From Cavia porcellus (taxonomy: Eukaryota > Chordata > Mammalia > Rodentia > Caviidae): a DNA stretch of 64,000 bases. The stretch covers positions 73,239,482-73,303,481 of the forward strand of contig NW_026947484.1 in NCBI RefSeq assembly GCF_034190915.1. Direction: 5' to 3'. The notes beneath the pieces are model-generated. The model ran no database searches. It saw nothing but the letters and a program-made list of their open reading frames with translations, and had not been told where the DNA came from. Shown in pieces: positions 11,449 to 22,619 of the stretch. The first letter of the stretch is position 1, and each line of letters begins with the position of its first letter. Made by a program: the position numbers and the translations under genes.

Positions 11449-11756
11449 ATTGATGAGGGCCTGATTGCTGATGGTATCACAATGGCAGGAACATGTGGGG
11501 TGGAGATCACATGGGGAGGCATTACACAAAAGAGAGTCAGAGGCCGGGCTTACTCTTTTAAAAACATATTGCTTTTGCTAGAACTAACCATGGGCCCTGG
11601 GGAACCACACAAATTTCTTTGAAAGGCTGTGTCCCCAGTGACCTAATTACGTTCCACTGAGTTTAGCCTCCTCAAAACTCCACCACCTCAACATGGAGGA
11701 CCAAACTTCTGTCACATGAAACTTTTGGGTAACATCTTCAAACCATGGTGAGACTG
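11449..11756 (-). mobile_element. Older MST/MLT-type LTR, right part
   Basis: The second half of the LTR that begins at 9474: gcaggaacatgtggggtgga, gatcacatggggaggcatta, a ctgtgtccccagtgacctaa block, a caaaactccaccacctcaac block and the terminal cttcaaaccatggtg. Joined to the left part it gives one LTR of about 430 bp, which shows that the minus-strand MaLR landed inside it. Confidence 0.65.
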
Positions 11757-13360
11757 TAACAGTGCTTATGCTAGCATCTGATGCATGCTATAGACTCAAT
11801 ATACTATTGCTGAGTAAATGAGTGGACATAGTAAATGAATGGACACAGTCTAAATTAGATAAAGCTGCTAGGAAGGTACATGCTAGGTTAAGATTCCAAA
11901 ATATTTGGGTAGAAGTTAAGCTTGGAAAAGTCCCTTCTATTTGTCAAGCAAAGTTTAAAGTTACTTTTAAAGCAATTTCTGTCAATTTAAAAAAGTCCTT
12001 AAGTTGGATTTAATGATATTTGAATGTATGTACACAATTCTTTGGAATCTGTAATATAGAATCTGTATCAGTCATTTTCTTTATTATGTAGGCAGGAAAG
12101 TTTTCTGTAAATGTATTATAATAGTATTCTCAGGGATGTTTAGGTCACTGCACTTCAAATTGTATATTCTTCTTTAAAGTGTCATTTTAAACTCTTCTGA
12201 TTTAGATGGTCTGAGGATTAATGTCAGAGTTTAAGTTTTTATCTTTTCTTCTGCTTTGGAAGGAATTTGTGGAAAGAGAGATTTGTGCATGTTTTGGGGC
12301 AGGGGACTCCAATTTTTCCCTGATGAATTTTGCATTATTTTAGGCTTAATTCAGCAAGCACATTGTCACTGTTATGTTTGATTTAATATTCAAAGACCCG
12401 AGAATGTAAAACCTTTCATTTGTTCAGATATGATTTATAAGATTACCTGATTTCAAAATGAAGAAAAGATTGAGAAGTATAATGATTTTTAAAAGCCTTT
12501 AAAACAGATATTAGAACAGTATTAGAAATTGTATACTTTATAAACAAAATCTATTTCCTGTGGCCAGTCTTCTCTTGGTCATGATTACAGTGCTGGGTGT
12601 GGAGGAATGTATCAGTAGCTATGAAAATGTCTAAATGTAGATATATTTTATTGATGGAAATCCATAGTTGTATACTATTTGCCAACTGTACTATTTAAAA
12701 AAAATCTTTTCCTACTGCATTCATGTTGCTAAATTAATTCTCTATGGTGGAAATATGTTTACTCTTTATTTGCGACATAGGGCATTTTTCCTACTTCAGA
12801 AGTGAGCACACTTAGGTATAAAATAAATATTGATTCCTCAGAGAAAACCATGTGCTTGTTTTCCTTAACTGCATAGAAAGCTTTATTTTTTTATTACAGA
12901 GAAATTTTGTAACAAATGTTGATTTTAATTTTCCAGATTTTTTTTTCTGGAAAACCTTTCTGCTAACTTAATACTAATGTGATTAGAATTTACCCACTAT
13001 AAGAATCGTAATACGATGACTCATACCTAAAGTTGTAGCCCACTGATTTTAAAATATTCTGACTTGTGATAATAAAAGTGTTGCATAAAATGAGAATTAA
13101 AAATAAATGTTTCTAAAAGTTGTAAATCCCTTATGCTTTTTAAAGATCACATTTTGTCACTCTTTGGATATCTAAAACTGTTGTTTTATATAAAAATGTG
13201 CACCGACAATCATTATTAATGTGTAACCTTTTGTAGATCAAGAATGTTTTGAACAGTATTTCTTAATAGCCAAGTTTATAAACCTGAACATAGTAAATCT
13301 ATATCTGCAGCATATCTTTTATTATTTCTAAATATCACAAGCCAGAGAAGAACACAATTT
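11757..13360. other. Unassigned AT-rich DNA, no gene seen
   Basis: No open reading frame beyond 63 codons, no recognisable repeat and no structured RNA signal. The stretch is uniformly AT-rich, with short A or T runs. Confidence 0.5.
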
Positions 13361-13371
13361 AGAAAATTGTT

Positions 13372-13472
13372 GGGGGCTGGGGATTTAGCTCAGTGGCATA
13401 AGCGCCTGCCTTGCAAGCAGGCAGTTGTGAGTTCGATCCCCGTTACCGATAAAAACGAAAAAAAAAAAAAAA
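13372..13472 (+). mobile_element. Full-length ID-type SINE, young looking
   Basis: The unit begins ggggctggggatttagctca (box A region), continues with gcctgccttgcaagcaggca, has an intact box B gttcgatccc at 13431-13440, and ends in an A-rich tail of about 20 bases. A perfect 11-bp target-site duplication, agaaaattgtt, flanks it (13361-13371 and 13473-13483). The head matches tRNA-Ala-derived ID/BC1 elements of rodents, while the middle and the ccgttaccgat end differ from the rat/mouse form, pointing to another rodent lineage. Because both promoter boxes and the duplication are intact, this is the youngest transposon in the window. Confidence 0.93.
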
Positions 13473-13483
13473 AGAAAATTGTT

Positions 13484-14689
13484 TCTGCCACCTGCCTCCT
13501 TGAATTCCTTTTTGGAATTCTCTAGTAGTTTTTCTCTTTGGTCATGGAGTTATGACTAGATTTCCTAAGTTTTTCTTCACAGTCTTCCTCTCAGTTTCCT
13601 AGTCTCACTTTTTAATGCTTATTTTTTCTAGGTGGTTTTCCTAAACGTTGTCTTTACTTGATTTTTGTCCTTTTTTCTCCCTTATGCATTTCCCAAATTC
13701 ATACCTAATGAGAATCATCCTCCTGATTTCAGATTGTCAATTTCTTAAAATTTCTAAGGTTAATTCTGTATGTTCATCTTTTACTAAACCTTCATCAGTT
13801 AAGAAGGAAGGGCTCTTTTTCTTCTTAGCTACACCTTTTCCAAAGCATGCAATTTCTTCTTTTTCTTTCCCTTTAAGCCTTCCTCTCCCCTACGCCATCA
13901 TCCTAACCCCCAGTAAAAGTAACTTTGGTCCTTTATTTTGAGAACGTTAAAATTTTTACTTGTCTTGTTAATTAATTTGATTGGAAACTACTGAAGTTTA
14001 AACTTTTGGTCACTTTTAATTGATGCAAAGCTAACCCAATACAGTTCCATACATTTAGGAAGTGCTTTTGATGTTGATGAAGAACTGACTTAGAGTCTAA
14101 GACTTTAGTCAGTATTTTTGTGTTTAATGACAATGTTGACATAAACTTTCATAAATTCATTAATAACTAGAGAAATCAGAGGAAAATAGTTGATAGTATT
14201 TGATCCTTTACTTGGGGACCAATATTTCCTGAGTGTAATACTGCTGCTGTCAGTTATATTAAGTGAAAATTAATATACTGAAGGAAAAGTCAGCATGGAT
14301 TGCTTCTATGAACAAGCCTCTCTCTAGAAAGTTGAAAGGTTTTGTAGGGTCTGTCCTTTTCATATGTAATCTATTCTCATTCATTCAGATGGCCCTTAGC
14401 ATTTCCTTGATGATGTTATTTATCACTTTCTTACATACTTGGGGAGCTATAGTTCTGCAGAAATGGACCAAGGATTTATATATGAAACTGTTAAATCCTC
14501 TCATAAGAAATTGATTAATTAAGAATGAAATTGAGTATGAGGAATGGGAACACAGAAAAAAGACGTCTGGCGGGATGTTCCCCGGGGGAGGTGGACTTGA
14601 ATGGCTCAGGAAAGGAAGGAAGGATGGGGAGATCACGGGCGAAGGCTCGTGGTCCTCAGCAGAGGTGTCCTGGACATTGCAGCTGCACA
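13484..14689. other. Unassigned DNA with a pyrimidine-rich tract
   Basis: 13,600-13,930 is rich in C and T on the plus strand and holds a 97-codon frame (13648-13941) of low-complexity hydrophobic composition. I regard that frame as a by-product of base composition. A GC-richer patch begins near 14550. No exon, RNA gene or confident repeat is seen. Confidence 0.45.
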
Positions 14690-14790
14690 ACTCTTCATCA
14701 GGAGGGTTTGTGCTGGGCACTTCAGGGTGTCTGTCACCCTGGCTCTTGAGTACCAAGGCCAGTAGTACCTACCAATTGAAGTGGCATTAA
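14690..14790 (+). mobile_element. hAT-Charlie MITE, MER20/MER5-like (tentative)
   Basis: The words gtgctgggcacttcagggtg, caccctggctcttgagtacc and aaggccagtagtacctacc follow the MER20-type order 'agcagcatccctggcctctacccactagatgccagtagcaccc'. No full terminal inverted repeats are visible. The 123-codon minus-strand frame at 14385-14756 crosses this fossil and has no recognisable domain. Confidence 0.45.
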
Positions 14791-16493
14791 AATCTCATAA
14801 AGACCCTAAACTCTTGTCTTGCTCTTGGTTTTGTGCCACTGCTGACATGGGCAGTCCTGGTGTGGGCTTTCTTGGGTGGAATGAGTGAGGCCAAGCAGAA
14901 GGAGGTGAAGTGTCTACTGATGCCTCTGCATGTTTTGGAAGAATATGTTGCTTCAAGTACTTTTAAAGAACAGGTTGGGATTTTCCCTTCACATTACTTA
15001 ACCAAGAGAATGTTATTAAACATTAAACATTATTAAATATTTTTAAAAATTTTATATTAAACATAAAAAAATCTATGACATAGCCAGATCACATGTTATT
15101 AAAAAGATTGGAGAGGTGGTACACGCCTATATCACTTGAACTTTCCATGATGGACATATTCATTGTGTATTCAAACATACACTAATTAAAAAAAAAGGCT
15201 GGGTGGTATGAGGACAAGATTAGATACCAATAAAATATAACCTCTTCACACTGAGTGTCCAGAAAGTAGTCTGATTTGGTTTATTCCTATACATTAAAAA
15301 GTACTTTTGATTAGTCTTAGAAGCCTATAGTCTCCATGTATCTTTATATATTATACATAATTTTAATATTAACTAATGTATACTCATTTGCCAACATTTA
15401 GAGAATATTAAATATTTTGAAAAAGAAACTGAAATTCGTCTCAACTATGAAGAAAACTTTCTAAAATATGTTCTGTGGTTGAAATCACATTATGGATACA
15501 ATTGACTTCCATGCTTTTTTCATTTAAAACTATTAATATATTTAACACACATATTAAAAAATTTTATGAACATATTTGTGATGCATAAATAATCGGATAT
15601 TTAACATGAATGATTTAGGCAATTATAATATGTTTTTCATGTATCAGTTCTATGAAATATGTTAAATGAACCTTCATGAATAGATTTCATTAATTTTCTT
15701 AAATTTTCATAGTGGGTCTTAATCTATTGCATTCCTGTAGCTCTTTGAGAATTAAAGAAAATTAGTGAATTTCTCCTCCAAAAAAATCCTATATACTCAA
15801 CACATAATTTTTTTTACCTTTCTAGAAAGTTCTAGACCTCCCAAAGACTATCTATGAATCCTTTAAAGATATATAACTCCTAAGTTATGAATTCTTATTT
15901 TTTGCATAAATTTTAAATATGGAAAAAGTCACAGAAAGAATTAACTGTAGGGTTGAGATGTTTGTTGTAGATCTCAGTAAAACTTAATGATCTGAATGTG
16001 CTGTGTGGTATACTATTTCCAACTGTTCAACACCCTGAGGCCATCTTTAGAATTTGGTTATTGCAGTCCATTGTACCAGAACCTTCTTACTGAAGGAATT
16101 GCTGTGTGGGTTGGAAGAGTACGGAAAGTCTCTAGGTTATTAACTGTACAGGCCACATTTTCAGAGACAGATACTAAGTCTCTCCTGGGGATTCTATGGC
16201 TTAGTGAACAATTGGGAAGTATCTAAAGATTTTCTTTGGTAAATCCCACTTTTTGTGCAGGCATTTCATCCTTCTATTTGATATTTCACCCTTAAGTGAA
16301 GCTTTACTAACCCTTTCCCCCAGCAGTGCCTTTAAGTAGCATCACTAGCATTTAGTCTAATTTCATATCTTACCCTATCTCATCTAGTTTATTTTTTTGA
16401 ACCTATGCCAGTATGTTTCTGAAACATGAGAATAGACATAGATACCATTTTCTCAATGCATGATGAATTTTCTTTTGTTCTTCTTCTTTTCTT
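14791..16493. other. Unassigned AT-rich DNA, no gene seen
   Basis: Very AT-rich between 15,000 and 15,950, with short ATTAAAC-type tandem words at 15,010-15,065. A possible L2 trace lies at 16,230-16,420. No coding feature is supported. Confidence 0.45.
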
Positions 16494-16494
16494 T

Positions 16495-16575
16495 TTGCAG
16501 ATACTGAGGATTGTACCCAGGCCTTGTGCATGGTAGGCAAATGCTCTGTGGCTGAGCTACAATCCCTAGAACTGC
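16495..16575 (-). mobile_element. Diverged ID-type SINE
   Basis: In reverse complement the order is a 3' A-rich end, a box B relic (attgtacccaggcc on the plus strand), a gtaggcaaatgctctg segment, and gctgagctacaatcccta, which is the ID head. Many substitutions make it older than the 13.37-kb copy. Confidence 0.75.
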
Positions 16576-17465
16576 ATGGTGCACTGCACCTCATATGCTG
16601 CCATTAAAAACCTGTAGAAAATAAAAACAAAAACAAACCTGAAGAAACCCCTTAAGAGATGATCACACTCAAACTTGAACTCTGTGCAGCCCCTTGGATA
16701 TATAATTGCAATGGAAAACTCAGTAGATCTAAAAGCGAACTCACTTTTCTCACACCTATATTATTGCAACCCACTCAGCACAGATGCAAAACTACCTCTT
16801 ATCTTTGACTTCTTCATCTTCTTAGCCAATAAAGAACCAGGGTATCTTAACTTTTACTGGAAAAAACAATCTATTAGTATTCATTTTTTAAGATTCATAT
16901 TGTTACAGGATGATAATTTATGACTTACATTTTTGTTTCCTTTCTAAGTCCTACCAAAGAATGTTCTAAAACACTATGTATATTGTGTTACTCATGTACT
17001 CTAATAGACTTAATTGGTCCCATTTCCTGGAGAGCAAGATACTCTCAGATGGATAATTATTCCACTAACATATCTTGAACACTATTCTCCATCATGCAAA
17101 AGGTACAGATATGATTTAGATGTGGTCTCCTAAGAGATTCACAAAATAGGAAGAAAACCAAGATCCACACAGGGGCATAACAGTGGGTTACAATAACCCA
17201 TCCAATACTTCTCTATTGTAATGTTGTACGTTAGCATAATAGTAGCTGACTGTGCATCTCAGAAGCTGTGCCTGAGGGGAATATAGGAAACAAACTTCAT
17301 GTTTATCCAGTTGGCAGATAAATGGCAAGATGTGTATTGGGTCTCCAAAGTAACAACAGGTGAGTTTTCCCTGTGAAATACTCACTGCTAAACTATGTAC
17401 ATTAGGATTTGTATTTTAAAGATTGTATTTTAAAAGATTTGTATTTTCTTTTGAATTTTCTGGTA
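16576..17465. other. Unassigned DNA, no gene seen
   Basis: The 82-codon frame at 16675-16923 has no recognisable motif. A pyrimidine tract ending in 'tggtag' lies directly before 17466 and resembles a splice acceptor at the start of the next feature. Confidence 0.4.
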
Positions 17466-17918
17466 GAAATAACCCAGGTAGTATATTGGCACATGAAAAA
17501 CCAGATTCACAAGTTTTTGGAGGAGGTCAAAAGTGAATCATCAGATCATTCATGCATGGATAATAAAGATGATAATAGTTATGACATTGGCCATGTGAGC
17601 CAAAGTTCCTGTGGTAGTGAAATGAAGCAAGAATCAACTGATACAGACACAGAGAATGCAGACCTCCTTGCTTCAGATGAAGAAAACAGAAATGCAAATA
17701 TGAATAATAGAAATGGAGAAAATGGTCATGCAATCTAATGGAATGATCCAATATTAGGACAAGTTCTGAAATATAGCGATGATTTTCGAAGGGGTGAAAC
17801 TTTCCAGTACTGCTATTCAGTGTTGGAAATTACTTGTAAAGGACAAAATGCTACAAGATGTCGTGACATACTAGTGATCAGGCAGGTGCAGCCTCCCAAA
17901 GACCTACTGAGACAATAG
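17466..17918 (+). pseudogene. Decayed coding segment of unknown origin
   Basis: One reading frame runs from the bases after an acceptor-like ttttctggtag (ending near 17465) to a stop at 17916-17918, interrupted by a single TAA at 17736-17738. The first part (about 90 codons) encodes an acidic, Ser/Asp/Glu/Asn-rich stretch with motifs such as FLEEVKSESSDHS, KQESTDTDTENADLL and ASDEENRN. The next 59 codons after the stop encode a mixed segment including QVLKYSDDFRRGETFQYCYS and a Cys/Arg patch. Codon usage and composition look protein-like on both sides of the stop, which suggests a once-coding exon or retrocopy with a premature stop. I do not recognise the parent gene. A three-copy repeated unit follows immediately downstream, and no poly(A) tract or target-site duplication was found. 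Confidence 0.4.
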
Positions 17919-18830
17919 GAAGACCAAAAAGATGTTAACAGTGCCATGAAAGAAAGGACAACAAAACAAAACATACATGCTGTCAGTGTAAGTGATATTT
18001 GTGCATGAAGTTTTCATGTATGAATACTGCTTTTGGTGTGACAATTAAAGCAAAGATTATTTCTGAGATAGAATCTTGTTTTTATTTACATTGTAGTTTA
18101 TATAGGCTTTTATTTTTGATGTTTTCTTTTAGATTTTGTAAGCAAGTAAACAGCTGATGTGAAAAATGTTGATGTCTAAAGATTCATTACATATTTGATA
18201 TTTTATTTTATGGATATCTTATTTTCCTGTTCATTGAACATTGTACAGTATACTAGGAAATTCCAGGAAAAATAGAAAGACAAGAGAGGTGACAAGAATG
18301 GCCTCGCATAAAGGAAAGGAAAGCTAAGCACAAGTGCTGTCAGTAAGTGAGATGTATGCATGGAGCATGCAATTGTCATGTGTGAAGACTGCCTTGGGCA
18401 TGACAATTGAAGAAAAAGTATTTTAATTGTAGAGTCTATTAGTATTTTCATTGTAGTGTATATAGGAATTTATTTTTGATGTTATCTTTTAGGTTTTGTA
18501 AGCAAGTGCACAGCTCATGTGAAAATGTTGATGTTCATTCTATGCAACTCATATTAATCCATATTAATTCATGTCAAATGGAAAGATCAACAAGATGTCA
18601 AATATATCCTATAAAAAGGCCAGGAAAGCAAAATACATGTGATGTCGGTTTAAGTGACACATATATGTGGCACGTGCTGTGGTCACATGTGAAGACTGTC
18701 TTGGTGTGATAATTGAATTAAAGATGGTTTCTACTGTGTCTATTGGTATTTTCATTGTAGCTCATATAAGAATTTATTGCTGCTATTTTTTAAACTTTGT
18801 ACAACAAAAATTAATATGGAAAATTTTGAT
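17918..18830 (+). repeat. Three diverged copies of a ~250-260-bp unit
   Basis: Copies start near 17918, 18275 and 18580. Each runs in the same order: ggaagac/ggaaagatc, a gctgtcagt-like block, a tcatgtgtgaagactg-like block, a gtgacaattaaagcaaag-like block, cattgtagtttatatagg-like sequence, a tttatttttgatgtt block, and (copies 1 and 2) ttttgtaagcaagt, then cagct, then atgtgaaaa. Copies are separated by roughly 40-100 bp of unrelated sequence, and copy 3 degrades at its end. Unit starts are about 357 and 305 bp apart. This is not a known satellite that I recognise. It abuts the decayed coding segment at 17466-17918 and may be its duplicated 3' UTR. Confidence 0.65.
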
Positions 18831-20029
18831 ACTTTAAAAATAGTCAAAATATTAAAAAATCAATATTATTTTTATTTTTTCCTGTCAAGTATCCATTGTT
18901 AATATAATAAATCTCAGAAAATTCATCAGCAGAAATATTCTAAAGAATAAATATGGGCACCATACACTCACAATAACGCACCTTTATGACAAAATTGGAA
19001 TAGAAGTTGCTCTAAGTCTTGAATGAGATGCATAAAGTGCTACTGAATTTTAGAAAACAGAGCATTGGTAATTACTTCTGACCAAGAGACATAGGAAATG
19101 CTTTTCGGAAGACATGCTTTAAAGATCTAAAAGAATCAGAATTTAGTCAATGGGAGAAATGGGGTAATGGGCTTTAAAAATGGGGGAGCTAATATGCACA
19201 AAGGCTAATACCAAGCCAAAGCCTGTATTTGGGAACTGGAAGTTACGCATCTGAAACATGGCTTGTGAACATTTGAATTTACAATTTCTATGAACTCATT
19301 CTAATTCTGTCAAATGTTTCCTCAATGAAGAAGCCAATGAAAATGACTTCTATCGCCAAGAATTCCTCATTCTATTATCTTTCTATTGTATCATCTTCAG
19401 GTGAAAATTATGTTCTGCTTGAAAGTGTGTTTCAATTGGGTGGTGAAATTGCTGCTTAAATGTTTCAACTAATACTTGTCTCTCAGCACACTGAAGGCCC
19501 TTGAAGTGTTTCATAATCTTTTGATGCCTGCAGAAATCCCTTATCCTCCACATGAGTGCGACAAATATTAGGTTGAGCCATAATATACTTTAATTTTAAT
19601 AATATAATTTAATATCAGCAATTTCAAATGGTTTAACAGTAACAATTTGATTTTTAAGGAATGTATAAACTTATAAAACTTCCTGAAATGTATTTTAGGA
19701 AATATACTTAATGTGCACTTATTTAGCATCCTTCACAAAGAAAAGTTCCAATAATATTTAACAAGCCTTGATCATTATATCTGTAATATAAATTTTAAGA
19801 AGTCATTTTAATCTGAGTGGATGAGAAAAAACATTATTAATCTATCATTAAATTAAGGAAAGTAATCTACCTGTTGGTTTAGAAAAGGTAATATCTTAGA
19901 ATCATTTTATAAATTTTACCAATAAACTTTTTTCAAGGCAAAATGAAAAGCAGGTGGCTGTACATACGTGAATGTCATTGTGGAATGAACTATAATTTTA
20001 GTTCTAGACAGGACACTTCATTTTTTTTC
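18831..20029. other. Unassigned DNA, no gene seen
   Basis: No frame above 60 codons and no confident repeat. AT-rich with several A/T runs. Confidence 0.45.
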
Positions 20030-20145
20030 GTTCATTGTGTAAAATAACAATAATGGTAATAATATTCTTCTTTAGATTCGTGAGGAGGGTCAAATAAGAT
20101 AATGCATATGAAGACGCTCAAGAAGATACCTTAAAATGCATAATA
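20030..20145 (+). mobile_element. MIR fragment
   Basis: The segment gtaaaataacaataatggta, then attcgtgaggagggtcaaat, then aagataatgcatatgaagac, then gctc follows the MIR core 3' half ('gtgaggattaaatgagataatgcatgtaaagcgct'). Confidence 0.65.
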
Positions 20146-20147
20146 AA

Positions 20148-20226
20148 GCCAGGGATATAACTCAGCGCACAGTGCCTGTAGGGCAAGTGCGAGGTCGTGA
20201 GTTCAATCCCCAGTATCAAAGAAAAA
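20148..20226 (+). mobile_element. ID SINE
   Basis: The element reads gccagggatataactcagcg, then cacagtgcctgtagggcaag, then a gagttcaatccccagt box B and an A-rich tail. It lacks the first few G residues of the consensus and has several substitutions. It is inserted directly after the MIR fragment. Confidence 0.85.
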
Positions 20227-20589
20227 GGCATTCATATTGGTTTGTTTCTATTTTTTTGGTTAGGAGACAATAGTCTTCCTGAGAATGTTAATAACAAATG
20301 CGGGTAATCATCAAGGTTATAGAAAATGTTTACTTTTAAAGTTCATATTCTATTCATTTGAATCTGCCTGAGAAATAACTCTGGTTTTATGTCTCCATTC
20401 CTTTGTTTTGTCATTTTTAAAATGAACTTTTGCTGCGCACACTAGGACATGTCCCTCGGTGCCTTGTAACTACCTCATTCTTTTTTGCAGAATTTATTGC
20501 AACTATAATGAAAATGTCATCATGTAGTTTAGTGTTTAAAATGTCCTCTTTGCTACACTTAGGATTTCAATATAGAGATTGTGTTGGTT

Positions 20590-20680
20590 TTATTCACTGA
20601 TGCCACTACCAGGCAAGCCTAATACCTGGCTCACAGTGGTATAACATTTAATAAATATTTGCAGAATCAGTAACTGACTT
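20590..20680 (+). mobile_element. L2/MIR 3'-end-like fragment
   Basis: taatacctggctcacagtgg followed by acatttaataaatatttgca resembles the 'cctggcacatagtaggtgctcaataaatatttg' tail shared by L2 and MIR. Too short for a family call. Confidence 0.5.
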
Positions 20681-21285
20681 ACTGATAGGTTAAGTGTGAA
20701 TTTATATCTAGAACTAGAATGATGTATGCACAATCAAGATGGGGAATAGGGATTTGTTAAATCATCATCTCAAGGTAATTTTCTAGCTATAAACTTTATT
20801 GACAAAGGACATGGATTATTATTTATGGATTTGGTAGAAAGGAGAATCATATTTTAGTACAACTGGTGACATGAGCTTTGTATTTGGAATCATCAGAATA
20901 TAAGATTTGCAAGTGATATTAATTAGAATTTGGAGAACTTTAAAAAATGGAGGTGCTACTTGGATCACAAAAGTCGAGTTCAGTTGACTCATTTGAGGAG
21001 AGCACATCTTCAGTGGTTATCCTGAGTTTCTTGTTAAATTTCCATCGTTTATGTAGGCACGACACAAGTGATACAGTGATTTTATTCTTCCTCCTCCCTC
21101 CCACATCTCTTTCCTTTATTCCTTTAAATAAATTGATCTCTAATAGTTTTTTCTCTTGTCTTCTATGTGCCAGTGAAGTTGATTTGTTGATCTATCTCTT
21201 GATATGTCTACTAACTCTGAAATCTGCTTCTATCTATGTGTGTATGCAATGTTTAGACACATGGGTGTGTGTCCTTGTATATATG

Positions 21286-21288
<3 letters not shown>
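20681..21288. other. Unassigned DNA, no gene seen
   Basis: The 208-codon frame at 20947-21573 is the longest in the window, but it owes much of its length to the (TA)n and (TC)n tracts that follow. It has no known domain, and I do not treat it as a gene. Confidence 0.5.

Positions 21289-21332
<44 letters not shown>
21289..21332. repeat. (TA)n microsatellite
   Basis: About 22 uninterrupted TA units. A self-complementary tract of this kind can extrude a cruciform and is likely to vary in length between individuals. Confidence 0.97.
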
Positions 21333-21334
<2 letters not shown>

Positions 21335-21420
21335 CAATGCTGTTCTTTCTAAAATGTTTTCTAGATGGGTTGGTTGAGTTTTGGGTGGGAATGATACCAT
21401 GTCTTATTTTTTCACAGAAC

Positions 21421-21423
<3 letters not shown>

Positions 21424-21474
<51 letters not shown>

Positions 21475-21500
21475 GTCTCTGTCTCTGTCTCTTTCTCTTG
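21424..21500. repeat. (TC)n microsatellite
   Basis: A pure TC tract of about 46 bp, then a degenerate (TCTG/TCTC) part to about 21500. It is a homopurine/homopyrimidine mirror tract capable of triplex DNA, and it generates the low-complexity Ser/Leu and Arg/Glu shadow frames on the two strands. Confidence 0.96.
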
Positions 21501-22619
21501 CTCTAAGAGGCTGCTGCTTTGCTGTGATTTACAGGAAGAACTGATACTTTTCAAGCCTGTTTACATTAGTTGAGGCCTCCAGATTTCTCATTTTGATTTC
21601 TCTGAAAAACACTAGACTGTTGATCCTGGGCTCTGGACTGAAAATGAGCATTTCCTCAAACTGTTAGGATAATCTCTCCTGGGGTACTGAAGTCACATTA
21701 GGGAAAGTGAAGATAACATTTTTGTTGTTGTTACTATTGAATTTTAGGTGACTTTTCTTGGAAACCGAAGTCTCCCTTGACTCTTGTATGTAGAGCTGTT
21801 AAAGAATTTAGAGGGCAGTAAAATGTGCTTGCAGGCCCTAATATACTGTGTCAACTATTCTCCAGGCTGAAATAGGTAGGCACGTTAGGAGCCCAGATCA
21901 ATTTCTCTGTCAGCATAGATAACTTGTATTTTTCTTAAGGGATTTTCCATTTTGTTGTTGGCTTTCCTTTGTGCATGCCAAAGCAATATGAGGCTGAGGT
22001 AATGGAGTAAATCCCATGCATATTATTCCGAGACTTTATTGCAGAAATTTTATGAAGAAGGATCTGTGCTAGAATTTTCTTTGCACAGTTTTTACATCTT
22101 TTTCTTACCCAAGCTTAATTTGAGTCTCTCAGACAGAAGTGATTAGATAACCAGGTTTTGTACTTTTCTGAAAAAAAAATGATGCACTTTGAGGTTTTTT
22201 CTTTTAACTTTGTGTGCATGCACATGTTTCCGTATGAGATTATAAAAATGAAAGGCAAGAAAAGTAAGCAGGAAGATAAGTTTATCTTTCCCTCATTCGT
22301 CAAGTAACAGAGTATTCCTCTTTTTCTTGTTTAACTGCATATGCTGGCACTGTCAAGATCTTCCTGACAGTTGTACAAAAATCTCAGAATAACGAGCCTT
22401 TGATTACTGTTGTTTCTTTGAAGACAAGAAAAAACCCTTCAACTTCTTGACAGTAGAGTTCTCTAAAGAATATTATTGGGCAATGGAACAGTTATTGGAG
22501 AATGTAGAGGCATGTAAATTGTGATGTAGAAATATATTTGTAATATATGTTTGAGTGGAAAAACATAGTGTGTAAATTATTTTGTAATTTTAGTTTTTAT
22601 TACTGTATACTTACAATAC
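21501..22619. other. Unassigned DNA, no gene seen
   Basis: No coding region or clear repeat. A few T runs. A weak L1-like character appears only as the next element begins. Confidence 0.45.

Noticed and set aside
13372..13450. tRNA-like box A and box B sequence (possible tRNA gene)
   Set aside because: Explained by the ID SINE: the anticodon-arm order is wrong for a functional tRNA, an A-rich tail follows and a target-site duplication surrounds it.
14385..14756. 123-codon minus-strand frame with a Pro/Ser-rich stretch
   Set aside because: It crosses a probable hAT fossil and a GC-rich patch, and no homologue comes to mind.
20947..21573. Longest plus-strand frame (208 codons)
   Set aside because: Half of it is the translation of (TA)n and (TC)n tracts (Tyr-Ile and Ser-Leu runs). 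No start context, no domain and no splice structure.
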